A stretch of 64,000 nt of DNA, taken from NCBI GenBank assembly GCA_022072025.1, contig JAJVIP010000005.1, positions 1 to 64,000 of the forward strand, in the 5' to 3' direction. The notes below the pieces were generated by a model. That model did not search any database and had not been told where the DNA came from. It saw only the letters and a program-made list of their open reading frames with translations. This stretch comes from Elusimicrobiota bacterium. GTDB lineage: Bacteria; Elusimicrobiota; Elusimicrobia; F11. This document shows, one piece after another, positions 48,783 through 58,800 of the stretch; within the stretch, counting starts at the first letter, position 1; every line of letters starts with the position of its first letter. Made by a program: the position numbers and the translations under genes.

Positions 48783-49286
48783 ATGTCAGATACCACCGAG
48801 CCCTCCGCCCTTAACCAACCAGAAATAACAAGACGAACATTTTTGTTTTGGGGATGGGGAGCCTTCCTTGCCTTTCTTGCTTCATCTGTAGGATCCGTTC
48901 TCCGTTTTTTCCTGCCCAATGTTCTCTATGAACCCTCTCAGAAATTTCGTGCGGGTAAGGTGCTGGATTATCCTTTGGGTGTCACAATCGATAAAGCCAA
49001 CCGTGTTTGGATCATTCGAGATAGCAAAGGACTTTATGGGATGTGGGCCCGATGTACACATTTGGGTTGCACACCCAACTGGTTTCCGGCGGAGGCTCGC
49101 TTCCGCTGTCCTTGCCATGGATCCAATTTTTCGGCTGAAGGGGATGTGATTGCGGGACCAGCCCCCAAACCTCTTTGGCGGGTGCAAGTAACTCAAACAC
49201 CTCAAGGTGATCTTCTGGTTGATAAAGCCGTTATGGAAAACCGTCCAGGCTTCCGTGACAAGGCTCCCTTCTTTATCAATGTTTAA
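48783..49286 (+). CDS. Rieske [2Fe-2S] protein of a cytochrome bc-type complex
   Basis: 167 residues. An [12 protein letters not shown] twin-arginine-like membrane anchor (about 17-43) precedes the Rieske domain, whose cluster ligands lie in CTHLGC (about 92-97) and CPCHGS. It transfers electrons from quinol to cytochrome c. The gene overlaps cytochrome b by eight bases. The position directly after rplA is odd. Confidence 0.93.
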   Translation: MSDTTEPSALNQPEITRRTFLFWGWGAFLAFLASSVGSVLRFFLPNVLYEPSQKFRAGKVLDYPLGVTIDKANRVWIIRDSKGLYGMWARCTHLGCTPNWFPAEARFRCPCHGSNFSAEGDVIAGPAPKPLWRVQVTQTPQGDLLVDKAVMENRPGFRDKAPFFINV

Positions 49287-50919
49287 CAAAATTGACCCCA
49301 AGAAAATATTTGAAGATTTAACAAACACGCAAGTGTGGCGGTCTATGTTTCGTGGTGGGACATGGAAAAACACATCTCGCGATAGAGCGCAGCACATTTT
49401 GGGCAATGTATGGCTGCATCTTCATCCGGCCCGCATCCGGCGCCGCGCAGTAAAATTCACCTACACATGGGGATTGGGCGGGTTGTCATTTTTTCTCTTC
49501 CTTATTTTAACCGTCACCGGAATTGTTTTGATGTTTTACTACCGACCTTCGCCTGAATTGGCTTATCGAGACATGAAAGATTTGGAGTTTGTGGTTTCTT
49601 TGGGACAATTTATGAGGAACATGCACCGATGGTCCGCCCATGCCATGGTCCTTTTTGTCATTCTGCACATGGTGCGCGTTTTCTTAACTGGGTCCTATAA
49701 GACTCCTCGGGAATTTAATTGGGGGGTGGGAGTGGTTTTGTTGGTTCTGACGCTTTTCCTCTCTTTTACAGGGTATCTTCTGCCTTGGGACCAATTGGCC
49801 ATTTGGGCGGTCACTGTTGGAACAAACATGGCGAGTGCCACTCCGTTTGTTGGGGCCGAAGGACCCTTTGCCAGTCTTTTGGGTGTTGGATTAAAAAATG
49901 ACGCTCGATTTGGTCTTTTGGGCGGCACAACAGTCGGTTCGGCCACGTTGGTACGATTTTACGTTCTTCATTGCATCGCGGTTCCATTCATCACGGGTAT
50001 TTTCTTAATCATTCATTTCTGGCGTATTCGGAAAGACGGTTTTTCAGCCGCCCCCATTGAAAATGAACCTCCCCAACAAAAAGTTGAAGTCTGGCCCAAC
50101 TTAATCGTTCGAGAATACATTGGGGCCATATTGATGCTGATATTTTTGGTGGGGTGGTCCTTGCTTCAAAATGCCCCGCTGGAAGGAATCGCGGACCCCA
50201 ATGTCACTCCCAATCCCTCCAAGGCCCCTTGGTACTTTTTGGGGCTTCAAGAATTGCTTGTCTACTTTGATCCTTGGCTGGCCGGGGTGGTCATTCCCAC
50301 CATCATAATGATTGGATTAATGGCCATTCCTTACTTGGATCCCGATGCCAATCGTGGTGTGGGATTTTATTCTTTTAAAGAAAGACCCTTTGCGAACACA
50401 GTATTTTTGTTGGGTCTTTTTGCTTGGTTCGTATTGATCATTATTGGCACTTTTATGCGAGGGCCCAATTGGCAATGGTATTGGCCATGGGAAAGTTGGC
50501 TGACGCATAAACCGCCGCCTCCTCCAACAACAGTGATGCCGTTGGCGGTGGGTGGGGGACTCATTGGCCTCTATTTCACATTGGGAATGGTGTTGCCGTT
50601 ATTGATCAAATATCAATTCAATGTGCCGTCGACGGTTAAAAAAATCTTGGCCGGATCCATTCTCTTGGCGCTTATCATTGGGGTGTTGCCTTCGTTTTCT
50701 TTCATCAAAGGAGCATGGGTTGGTTTTGCGGTGGCCCTCTATACCATCATGGGCATATTGCTTCCTTCTCATTACTTAAAAAATATCAGTCGTGTTCGTT
50801 ACGTGGTGTGCATGGCGCTTTTATTGATGATGATTGGAGTTTTCCTTAAAGTGGCTCTCCACCTGGGTTTCAATGTGAAATATATCGTGTCTGTGCCACA
50901 AGTTAGCTTTAACATTTAA
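49279..50919 (+). CDS. Cytochrome b of a quinol-oxidising bc complex (full-length fused type)
   Basis: 546 residues from ATG at 49279, overlapping the Rieske stop. The N-terminal half has four helices with heme-ligand His pairs ([19 protein letters not shown] and [19 protein letters not shown]). It holds [10 protein letters not shown], and a later [12 protein letters not shown] segment is the quinol-site PEWY-like loop (here APWY). Additional C-terminal helices beyond residue 400 give a longer protein than b6, so b and subunit IV-like parts are in one chain. Oxidises menaquinol or ubiquinol. Confidence 0.92.
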   Translation: MFNKIDPKKIFEDLTNTQVWRSMFRGGTWKNTSRDRAQHILGNVWLHLHPARIRRRAVKFTYTWGLGGLSFFLFLILTVTGIVLMFYYRPSPELAYRDMKDLEFVVSLGQFMRNMHRWSAHAMVLFVILHMVRVFLTGSYKTPREFNWGVGVVLLVLTLFLSFTGYLLPWDQLAIWAVTVGTNMASATPFVGAEGPFASLLGVGLKNDARFGLLGGTTVGSATLVRFYVLHCIAVPFITGIFLIIHFWRIRKDGFSAAPIENEPPQQKVEVWPNLIVREYIGAILMLIFLVGWSLLQNAPLEGIADPNVTPNPSKAPWYFLGLQELLVYFDPWLAGVVIPTIIMIGLMAIPYLDPDANRGVGFYSFKERPFANTVFLLGLFAWFVLIIIGTFMRGPNWQWYWPWESWLTHKPPPPPTTVMPLAVGGGLIGLYFTLGMVLPLLIKYQFNVPSTVKKILAGSILLALIIGVLPSFSFIKGAWVGFAVALYTIMGILLPSHYLKNISRVRYVVCMALLLMMIGVFLKVALHLGFNVKYIVSVPQVSFNI

Positions 50920-50921
50920 AC

Positions 50922-52232
50922 GTGAATATCAAAGAATTTCTATTTAATAAACTTTTTTTACTCAGAAGGCTTTTCCTTTGGGGAAATGTTCTTTTGCTGG
51001 TTCTTTTTGTTGCTGTTCTCGTTAAAGACAATACTCGCGGTTGGAAAAATTATCAAAAAGAATACAAGCGACTCGAAATTTCGAGGGCGCAGGCGAAACT
51101 CGAAAAAGCTTCGACTCCCGAAGAAAAAGATGTCGCTGGCCAAGAACTAAGAAATGCAAAAAAGATGCCAATTGAAATACGGCAGATTTGGTCTCAGGAA
51201 ATCAATGCCATCGACCGCTGTATCACCTGTCATTTGGGGTACGATTCGCTGCAAAACAGCAGCCTCATGAATGAATATGACAAACACCCGTACAGTGCCA
51301 CTTCACAATCTCCAGCCTTGGATATTCACAAAACACACAATGTGGAGCGATTTGGTTGTGTGGTTTGCCATGGAGGGCAAGGATTGGCGACTGAAGTAAA
51401 AGCAGCCCATGGAGAGGTGGAACATTGGGAAAAACCACTTCTTAAAGGAACACTTCTCCAATCCGCTTGCGTGAAATGCCATGACAATCATGTCGAAATC
51501 CCAATCAAAGGGGAGGTTTACACGTCTGAAATAGTGCGCGCGAAAAAACTTTTTAAAGAATTTGGTTGTATTGGTTGCCATCAAGTCGGTGGAGAGGGTG
51601 GGGTTATTTCGGTTGATTTGAAGGAAGAAACGTCCAGTAAACCCCTAAGCCGCATTGACTTTACACACACGGGACTTGATAAAGAGGAATGGACCTTGGC
51701 GAACTGGATTAAGGTTCATCTCACGAAAGATCCGGCGGTTGTGACCCCAGGAGATCCTACCGCCGCCTTTAACACCGAGCCCATTGCTCCCTCAGGAATG
51801 CCACCTTACGTCATGTCAGAAGAAGATGCCAATGCCTTAACCGCTTGGATTTTGGGACTCAATAAAAAGGATATTCCTCCACAATTTCAAACCTTGCGTC
51901 CTGCGGAACCGGAACCCAACATCCCTGCCGGGATTGCGCGTGGGAGATATGTGTATGAAAAATTTGGTTGCGCCGCCTGCCATGGAACTGATGCGCGTGG
52001 AGGAATTAGGAACTACAATTCACAAAATGACGTGATGCCCAATTTGAGGCGCGTGGTGGGCACCTATACACGCGCAGAACTCAAAGAGAAAATTTCTATG
52101 GGAGTGGCATTCATAGCGAAACATGATCCAAAAGGGCCTCCTCCTCCCAACTATATGCCGGCTTGGAGCTCGAAGATCAAAGGTGATGATATGGAAGATC
52201 TCATCACATATTTGCAAAGCATCAAAGAATAA
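50922..52232 (+). CDS. Membrane-anchored pentaheme c-type cytochrome
   Basis: 436 residues from GTG. A transmembrane anchor (about 17-34) and a coiled, charged stretch precede five CxxCH sites: CITCH (100), CVVCH (146), CVKCH (183), CIGCH (216) and CAACH (350). The last lies in a mono-heme cytochrome c domain; the first group is a multiheme module. It replaces the usual cytochrome c1 as electron acceptor of the Rieske/b complex, by operon position. Confidence 0.88.
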   Translation: MNIKEFLFNKLFLLRRLFLWGNVLLLVLFVAVLVKDNTRGWKNYQKEYKRLEISRAQAKLEKASTPEEKDVAGQELRNAKKMPIEIRQIWSQEINAIDRCITCHLGYDSLQNSSLMNEYDKHPYSATSQSPALDIHKTHNVERFGCVVCHGGQGLATEVKAAHGEVEHWEKPLLKGTLLQSACVKCHDNHVEIPIKGEVYTSEIVRAKKLFKEFGCIGCHQVGGEGGVISVDLKEETSSKPLSRIDFTHTGLDKEEWTLANWIKVHLTKDPAVVTPGDPTAAFNTEPIAPSGMPPYVMSEEDANALTAWILGLNKKDIPPQFQTLRPAEPEPNIPAGIARGRYVYEKFGCAACHGTDARGGIRNYNSQNDVMPNLRRVVGTYTRAELKEKISMGVAFIAKHDPKGPPPPNYMPAWSSKIKGDDMEDLITYLQSIKE

Positions 52233-52285
52233 TAAAAACTGGTTTCTTAAGATTTCTTGCCTCAAAATAAGGTCGGTCAAACGAT

Positions 52286-53656
52286 ATGGCAGATGAAAAA
52301 TTTGATGTGATAGTAGTGGGCGCCGGTCCCGCGGGTACCTCCGCGGCGATCACCGCCGCGAAACTGGGGCTCAACGTGGTTCTCCTTGAAAGAGGCGAAT
52401 ATCCAGGTTCAAAAAATGTCCAAGGGGCCATTCTTTACACGAAAAACCTCGCCGATATTGTTCCGGATTTTTGGAAAGATCCCCAATGCCCCCTCGAAAG
52501 ACACATCACCCACCAAAATGTCCTCATAACTTCCGACGATTCCGCCATCAATGTGGGTTTCCGAAGCCACAAGTGGGTGCAAGAACCGCACAACTGTTAT
52601 TCCATCATTCGGGTTAATTTCGATAAGTGGTATGGCCAGAAAGCGGAAGCAGCGGGTGTTCAGCTTTATTCCGGGGTCAAAGTATCCAAAGTTCTGCAGA
52701 AAGAGGGGAAAGTTATTGGAATTGAAACCAGTGAAGGAGACCAACTTCTTTCAGATGTGGTCATTGCCTGCGATGGGGTGAATTCCTTGCTGGGGCAATC
52801 CTTGGGGTTGTTGGACGAATGGCGATCAGATGAAGTCGCTTTGGGGGTCAAGGAAGTGTTGGCTTTGCCGCGTGAACGAATACAGGATCGCTTCGCCTTA
52901 GAGGGAAATGAAGGAACCACCTTCGAGATTTTCGGGAAAATTACCAAGGGCATGTTGGGTTACGCTTTTCTTTATACGAACAAGGAATCTGTGTCTTTTG
53001 GAGTGGGGTGTAAATTATCCCACTTTCAAAAATCCAAAATCGCGCCCTATGATTTGTTGGAATCCGCCAAAAATCATCCCATGATTCGCCGCTATTTGGC
53101 GGATGCCAAACCCTTGGAATATTCCGCCCATTTGATTCCGGAAGGCGGTTATCACTCTCTCCCCACACTCTATACAGATGGGTTCATGATCGCTGGGGAC
53201 GCCGCCCAGATGATCAATCCCACGCACCGGGAGGGCTCCAACTTGGCAATGACGGCGGGATCTTTGGCTGCGCAAACCGCTTATGAAGCCAAGCAGAAGG
53301 GCGATTTTTCAAAAATCACTCTTTCGGCTTATCAACAGAAATTGGAAGCCTCGTTTATTATGCCCGACTTGATTGATCACAAAGATGTGGAACTCAAAAT
53401 TGAAAAGAACATGGATTTGTTAACGGTGTATCCGGATCTGGCTTGTCAGGCCTTGTATGAATATTTCAATGTGGATGGACGGTCAAAAAAGGAAATACAA
53501 AAAAGTATTTTTCGTCGCATCCTCAAAACGCGTTCGATTGCCAATATCATCAAGGATGTCATGGGCATGGTTAAACAGACCGACAAAAAACCCACCTTCT
53601 GGGGACTTGTCAAAAAACTTTGGGAATTGCGCAAAGCCTATAAGTTGGGCTTTTAA
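52286..53656 (+). CDS. fixC: FixC-type electron-transfer flavoprotein:quinone oxidoreductase
   Basis: 456 residues. N-terminal FAD-binding VIVVGAGPAGTSAAITAAKL (about 8-27), ERGEYPGSKN, and a second FAD contact at DGFMIAGDAAQMINPTHREG. The family accepts electrons from EtfAB/FixAB and passes them to quinone. It precedes its ferredoxin partner fixX by 11 bases. No fixA or fixB gene is in the window. Confidence 0.9.
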   Translation: MADEKFDVIVVGAGPAGTSAAITAAKLGLNVVLLERGEYPGSKNVQGAILYTKNLADIVPDFWKDPQCPLERHITHQNVLITSDDSAINVGFRSHKWVQEPHNCYSIIRVNFDKWYGQKAEAAGVQLYSGVKVSKVLQKEGKVIGIETSEGDQLLSDVVIACDGVNSLLGQSLGLLDEWRSDEVALGVKEVLALPRERIQDRFALEGNEGTTFEIFGKITKGMLGYAFLYTNKESVSFGVGCKLSHFQKSKIAPYDLLESAKNHPMIRRYLADAKPLEYSAHLIPEGGYHSLPTLYTDGFMIAGDAAQMINPTHREGSNLAMTAGSLAAQTAYEAKQKGDFSKITLSAYQQKLEASFIMPDLIDHKDVELKIEKNMDLLTVYPDLACQALYEYFNVDGRSKKEIQKSIFRRILKTRSIANIIKDVMGMVKQTDKKPTFWGLVKKLWELRKAYKLGF

Positions 53657-53667
53657 AGGAGCGGGAT

Positions 53668-53958
53668 ATGGGAGTGAATGTCGACGAAAAATTAGGGCTT
53701 CTGACCTATAAAGCGGATCACTCAAATGCCCATATTAAAATCAAGGACGAAAGCCCTTGTTTGAACGATTGCAAAGATAAAACCTGTACATTTGTTTGCC
53801 CCGCCAAGGTGTACAGTTGGGAAGAATCTCAGAAAAAGATCATTGTTTCTTATGAAAATTGCATCGAATGCGGCGCATGCCGCATGTTGTGTCCTTTCGA
53901 CAACATTGCCTGTGATTGGCCCCGGGGCGGGTTCGGGGTCCAATATAAAATGGGGTAA
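53668..53958 (+). CDS. fixX: FixX-like ferredoxin
   Basis: 96 residues with an AAAGGAGCG ribosome site. One [4Fe-4S]-type arrangement, CIECGACRMLCPF, plus CLNDCKDKTC and an FVCPAKVY segment typical of FixX/ETF-QO C-terminal ferredoxins. It mates with FixC to form the quinone-reducing unit. Ends eight bases before the convergent squalene synthase stop. Confidence 0.9.
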   Translation: MGVNVDEKLGLLTYKADHSNAHIKIKDESPCLNDCKDKTCTFVCPAKVYSWEESQKKIIVSYENCIECGACRMLCPFDNIACDWPRGGFGVQYKMG

Positions 53959-53966
53959 ATAGGCTG

Positions 53967-54980
53967 TTATTCCCTTCCTTCCCATTCTCTTCTTAACCAA
54001 CCATTAAAAGGGAGTTTGATTAACGAACCAGCCATAAGTCGGTAGACAGTTGAACGGCTGATTTTGACCGGTTTTTCTTCCCTGAAGGACAATCCTGAAT
54101 TCCTTAGTTGAATTAATGTTTTTTTCCCAATTATAAGGGGCCACCACACGGCCGCTCTAAGGCCCAATGAGAACCTGGGTAATTTTTCAATATAAGTGAG
54201 TCCCCTCTGCAACCGAAATAAGGTTTGCTCTATGAGATCGTTGTAGAGGGTTAAAAACACATCTTCTTTTTCTTTGAGCACGAGATCTTTGATCGTTAAA
54301 TGATGTCTCTCCAATAGTTCAACTGGAATGTAGCATCGCCCCATATTGAGGTCTTGGGCGAAATCGCGAAGAATATTGACCATCTGAAGGCCGGTTCCAA
54401 AGACGATGCCATCTTGAAGGAACTGGTCTTGTTGCCGAATATTTAAGTTTGGCCAATGGGCCAAGCAAACTCGGGTCCAAAATTGTCCCGGTTCCCCTCC
54501 AATGAGATGGATATAAGCTTCCAAGTCCTTTTCACTCGCCAAAGCTTTTGGCTCCTGGGGAGAAGCGTCCCCAAAAACGTGGAGATCCATTTCCATTCCG
54601 GTGATGACAGCTTGAACCACCGATTGAATGAAGGATTGGTCCGTTCGATTCAGCTGATTGAACCACAACGCACAGTCTTCAAAATGATTGAGAAGTTTTT
54701 TTTCATTTTCTCGGGGGGAAAGATTGGCGTATTCAAGCTCCCGTAAGAACTCTTTGAGCGGTGAATTTGAAACCGGGAAGGGTTTAAAAAGATTTTTGAA
54801 TTGAGATAACAATTTCACCTTTTCATCGAGCGGGGTGGTGGGCGTGTCGGCAATGGTGTCCGCGGCTCGGCAGAGAAGATATCCCAAAGATATCACGGGT
54901 CGAACTCGTTTTGGGAGGACTCTTAAACTCAAATAAAAAGACCGCGCGACATTTTTGAGAAGCTCTTTTTCAGAGGTCAT
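53967..54980 (-). CDS. Squalene/phytoene synthase family protein
   Basis: 337 residues. Two aspartate-rich diphosphate motifs are seen: DTIAD (about 41-45, inside CRAADTIADTP) and DFAQD in ILRDFAQDLNMGRCYIP. It condenses two prenyl diphosphates head-to-head. Whether the product is squalene, phytoene or a hopanoid precursor cannot be decided, since no hpn or crt genes are adjacent. Its ATG overlaps the preceding hydrolase stop by four bases. Confidence 0.9.
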   Translation of the reverse strand: MTSEKELLKNVARSFYLSLRVLPKRVRPVISLGYLLCRAADTIADTPTTPLDEKVKLLSQFKNLFKPFPVSNSPLKEFLRELEYANLSPRENEKKLLNHFEDCALWFNQLNRTDQSFIQSVVQAVITGMEMDLHVFGDASPQEPKALASEKDLEAYIHLIGGEPGQFWTRVCLAHWPNLNIRQQDQFLQDGIVFGTGLQMVNILRDFAQDLNMGRCYIPVELLERHHLTIKDLVLKEKEDVFLTLYNDLIEQTLFRLQRGLTYIEKLPRFSLGLRAAVWWPLIIGKKTLIQLRNSGLSFREEKPVKISRSTVYRLMAGSLIKLPFNGWLRREWEGRE

Positions 54981-55783
54981 TTAATTTCGGGAGAGTGCAG
55001 TGAGAATTGGAGTGAACCTTGCTGGTCAGTTCGGTGGACCCGAATGCCGGTATCTCGATTGAACTTTTCCAAATCCATCGCGGGGAGACCATAGGGATTG
55101 GGTCCGACGGAGATAACAACATCTTTTAAATTGGGGAGTGCGGTTAGGAATGAATTGTCCAACTGATCTCCATGGTGTGGCCACAACATCCAGGTGAGGG
55201 TCTTGAGGTGATCGGTGTTTTTCTCGGCCAGTTCTTTTTGCCGTAAAGGACCCGCATCTCCTGGGAATAACAGGCCACCTCCGAATCCCTGAACGACAAC
55301 CACCATCGACGTTTCATTGGGATCTTGGGTCAGGAGGTCCGAAGGGAGGAGCGTGAATGTCACTTGATTTGGATCTTCGAAAGTCGAGCGATGATTAATC
55401 TCTAGAAAAGAGGTTTTGTGAAATTGGCTCTGGAGATTTTTAAGAGAATCCTTTTGATCGATAAACCTTCCATTCCAATAAACATGGTTCACAGAGAATT
55501 TTTCGAGAATGGAATTTAAGCCCCCCACATGGTCAGGATGGAGGTGGCTGATAAAAACAGCCTCGATATGACGAACGTGTAACTTGCGGAGGTGTTTTAA
55601 AATTTGTGAGGTGGCCTCTTTGGGTCCGCAGTCAATCAGGTAGCTATTTCGCGAGGTTTTTATATGTACCGCCGATCCGTATCCAACGTCAAGAACATGA
55701 ACTTGGATTCCTGATGGTTCGACGGCCCCAACGAAAGAACAACAGAAAATGAAGAGGAGGAGAATAAGGGATCGTTTTGGCAC
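54977..55783 (-). CDS. Secreted ComEC-type metallo-beta-lactamase-fold hydrolase
   Basis: 268 residues with a signal peptide (about 1-20, ending VGAVEP). Metal motifs: SHLHPDHVGG, FPGDAG and a WPHHGDQ histidine pair; opening strand IQVHVLDVGYGSA is like the C-terminal domain of ComEC/Rec2 rather than a beta-lactamase. As a free periplasmic domain it may cleave nucleic acid or a phosphodiester; no channel domain is attached. It is co-translated with the prenyl synthase. Confidence 0.82.
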   Translation of the reverse strand: MPKRSLILLLFIFCCSFVGAVEPSGIQVHVLDVGYGSAVHIKTSRNSYLIDCGPKEATSQILKHLRKLHVRHIEAVFISHLHPDHVGGLNSILEKFSVNHVYWNGRFIDQKDSLKNLQSQFHKTSFLEINHRSTFEDPNQVTFTLLPSDLLTQDPNETSMVVVVQGFGGGLLFPGDAGPLRQKELAEKNTDHLKTLTWMLWPHHGDQLDNSFLTALPNLKDVVISVGPNPYGLPAMDLEKFNRDTGIRVHRTDQQGSLQFSLHSPEIK

Positions 55784-55838
55784 GGCGCGAATATTGCCAA
55801 ATTTAGACCTCCGTTATTTTTCTCATCCCTCTAAATAT

Positions 55839-58800
55839 TTAAGCGGCTGTGAGAACCGCGCGCAGGAATTGGTTGAGTTGTTTGAGTAGAAGGGAGGTGA
55901 TGGGGAAATACTTGTCGATTGAGATGAAACGTGGGTCGGTGATCCTGCCCTTTAAAAGGGAGGGAGGGACGATGTATCGCGTGGCACCTCTTTCTAAGAG
56001 AGAATCGACGGTCCAGGGGCGTTGGGTATATTCAATGGTTACCTCCCCTCGCATCAAATTGTTTCCTTTCAGATCGCGGATGGCTTGCTGAAGGGGTTCA
56101 CGGAGACGATCATCGACAAGAAAGGTTGTTTTCCCATCGCCGGTTTTTAGTAAGCAGAGCGCCATTTGAATCTTCGTAATATTTATCCCATCGTTAATTT
56201 CTGGGGTTCCCGTGAAATAGAAAAGAGTGGACCCACTTGTTGTGGCCGATGTGATGTCTGCCGTCTGAGCGGGTCCCTTCGCCCATACCAGCGCTGTTAA
56301 TAGGTCGGCGGTCTCAACGAGTTCTTGCGCGGACACTTTATGGCCGGCGGTTTTCTCTTTGAGTTGTTGGATCAATAAAGTTTTGAAATCCGGATCGGCC
56401 AGCCATTCCTCCAATTTCGCGAGGAGGGCCGCTTCAGTGTCAAATTGTGGAAGGTCCAAATCTCCTATCTTCATTGATTTTATGGGGAGAAGATCTCCTG
56501 GTGTTTTGTTGAGAAGGGCTCCCCCCATATTCGCCAGCCAAGCCGCGCCTTGTTGTTTGTCAATGTTGGTGGTATGAGAATCGACAGGGATTACTTTCCC
56601 CAAAATTTCCCGGGCTTTTTCCCTTAAATCTCCTCCTTGAATATTGTCTGCTATCAATTTCAGGTCAGCCCAATCTCTGAAAGTTACATTTCCCTCTCGC
56701 ACGCTCCCTGTTATGTGTTCAAGCAAATGTCGGTCAAATTCACCAGGGAAGAGACGGAATGTTCTTCCGTCTAAGATCAAAGCCAGGAGGGCATATCTCT
56801 TTTCTTTTCCTTGAAATTGTAAACCCCGATGAAATAATTGCATTTCAAGCCAAGACCTTCCTTCAAAGCCAGGGGAATTGCGCAGAAAGTCAAACGCCTC
56901 TTTCCATGCGTCATAGGATTGTGGGCTCGGTTTTGAAAGATAATCCTCAATTCGGGTTTTGGCCATAACCCATCGCATATTCCACCCATCAACAAGCAAT
57001 TTTTTCGCCAGAGATCTTCCCGCTATTCGTGGTATCTCGTTAATCATTTTGGAGTTTTCATGTGCCGGGATAGAAATTGGGTTTTGCGTTTGGATCCAGA
57101 GGTCCTTGCGAAGACGATTGATCTTTAGAGCCGTTTCTGAAAACGAAACTATCAACAAGCTGATCATCACACCCCAAAAAGACCAACGCACAAATTTAGA
57201 AGGTTCTTCTGATTTCATAAAAAAATGAAGGCAGAGCGATATCAAAACAATTATGAAGATCGGTATCCATAAAATCCATCCAATGGATTCCCGTAAAACG
57301 AAAAATAATAACGTTGTCGAGAAAAACCAAAATGTTGCGCTGCGGGTTTTAAGCGCTTGCCAAGCCAGTATAAGAAGCCCTCCGGCCAAGGCCGGTCGGA
57401 TAAAGGATCCCAGCGATGGATTTATAAAAATTGTCGAGATTGTTGCTCCCATTAGACCGATCCAAATAAACCAAACTGATCGAGGGCCATTTGGTTTATT
57501 GAGAAGGGTATGAGCCAATAGAGCTGAGGTCAAAAAGGCGAGGGCACTATCTCCTTGTATCCAAGCTGGAGAGCCGATGAATGAACTGTCCTCAGTCAAG
57601 TCAGGCATCTGCAACTTAGCAAGGAGATAGGTCGTCACAAACTCCATCATCAAAACCGCGAAAGCCGCAATGCGCGCAATGCCAGATGAGCGAGACAAAG
57701 GAATATCCCTTGGTTTATTCAAGGTTGATAGGGCTTTTCGATCATGAATAAAATGCCACACCATCATCCCGACTACGGGCGCCAATGCTCCGAATCCAAG
57801 TATGGGATAAAGAATAATACCGGCAGGATAGACCGTTATTAACAGCAGGAGTCGTCCGAATTGCTTAAGGTTCATCTGCGGATGCTCGAACAAGAAAACC
57901 ACCGTATTGGCGACGATCAAAAGGCCAATCACGATCAAAATATCGAGACCCGGATGGATCAACGATTGTTTGAAGATCGCGATGAGAGCCCAAGGGGCGC
58001 TCAAACGGAGAGCTTCGAAGATTGTTGTAAAGGCGGCCTCGATTGTGGGCAAATCACCACTGGAAATTGTCGTCAATAATTCCCAGATGGCACGAGTGGA
58101 AACCGCTTGAAGGGGAGGGGGACGACTGTTTCGGGTTCTTCTTATTAAGTCAACAAAAATCAGCAAGAGGAGAATTGGAACGATGGGGTAAGATAATACA
58201 AATGAAAAGGGGGTTGACCAAAAATGAACAATGGAAAAAACAAGGAGGCAGAGACGGGCAATAAAGCCCCATTGAAGATTTGAAGGGGACGGCCCTTTAG
58301 CCAATTCAGCAATGACCACATCATTATCTGAATCGTCTAGAGACCCAGAAGCGGAGGAAGGTGAGGCGTAGGGGTTTTCACTCGAATTCGGATCCGGATA
58401 AGTTTCAACGGTGTCTCGGTTTTTATAGTAAGCGTTCAATACGACATGGACGACCAGCCACAGAAGGCCATTAACGATCAATGTTTGCGATGGGTTCAAT
58501 GGAAACCACGCCATCATAAATCCTCCTATACTGGCGATGCGCGTGATCCATCCCGCTGTCACTCTATTCCTTTCCGCTTCTTCTTGATCACCCTTTGGAA
58601 CCAACTGCGGGGAATGCCCCAACATGAGGAAAAGGCCAATGAGACCGGTAAAAAACATTTGATGGACCATCGCATCCAAGGTGGGGAGCAGGAGCAAAGC
58701 GATATGCGCAAGTGCGTTGGTTAGAATTGTTTCAAGGAGGGGGGCTCCCCACTGATCGTACCGATCAGAGATTTTACTCTGCGAAGAATCTTTGATTATT

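Noticed and set aside
53959-53966. Terminator between fixX and the convergent prenyl synthase gene
   Set aside because: Only eight bases separate the genes and no stem plus U-tract is visible.
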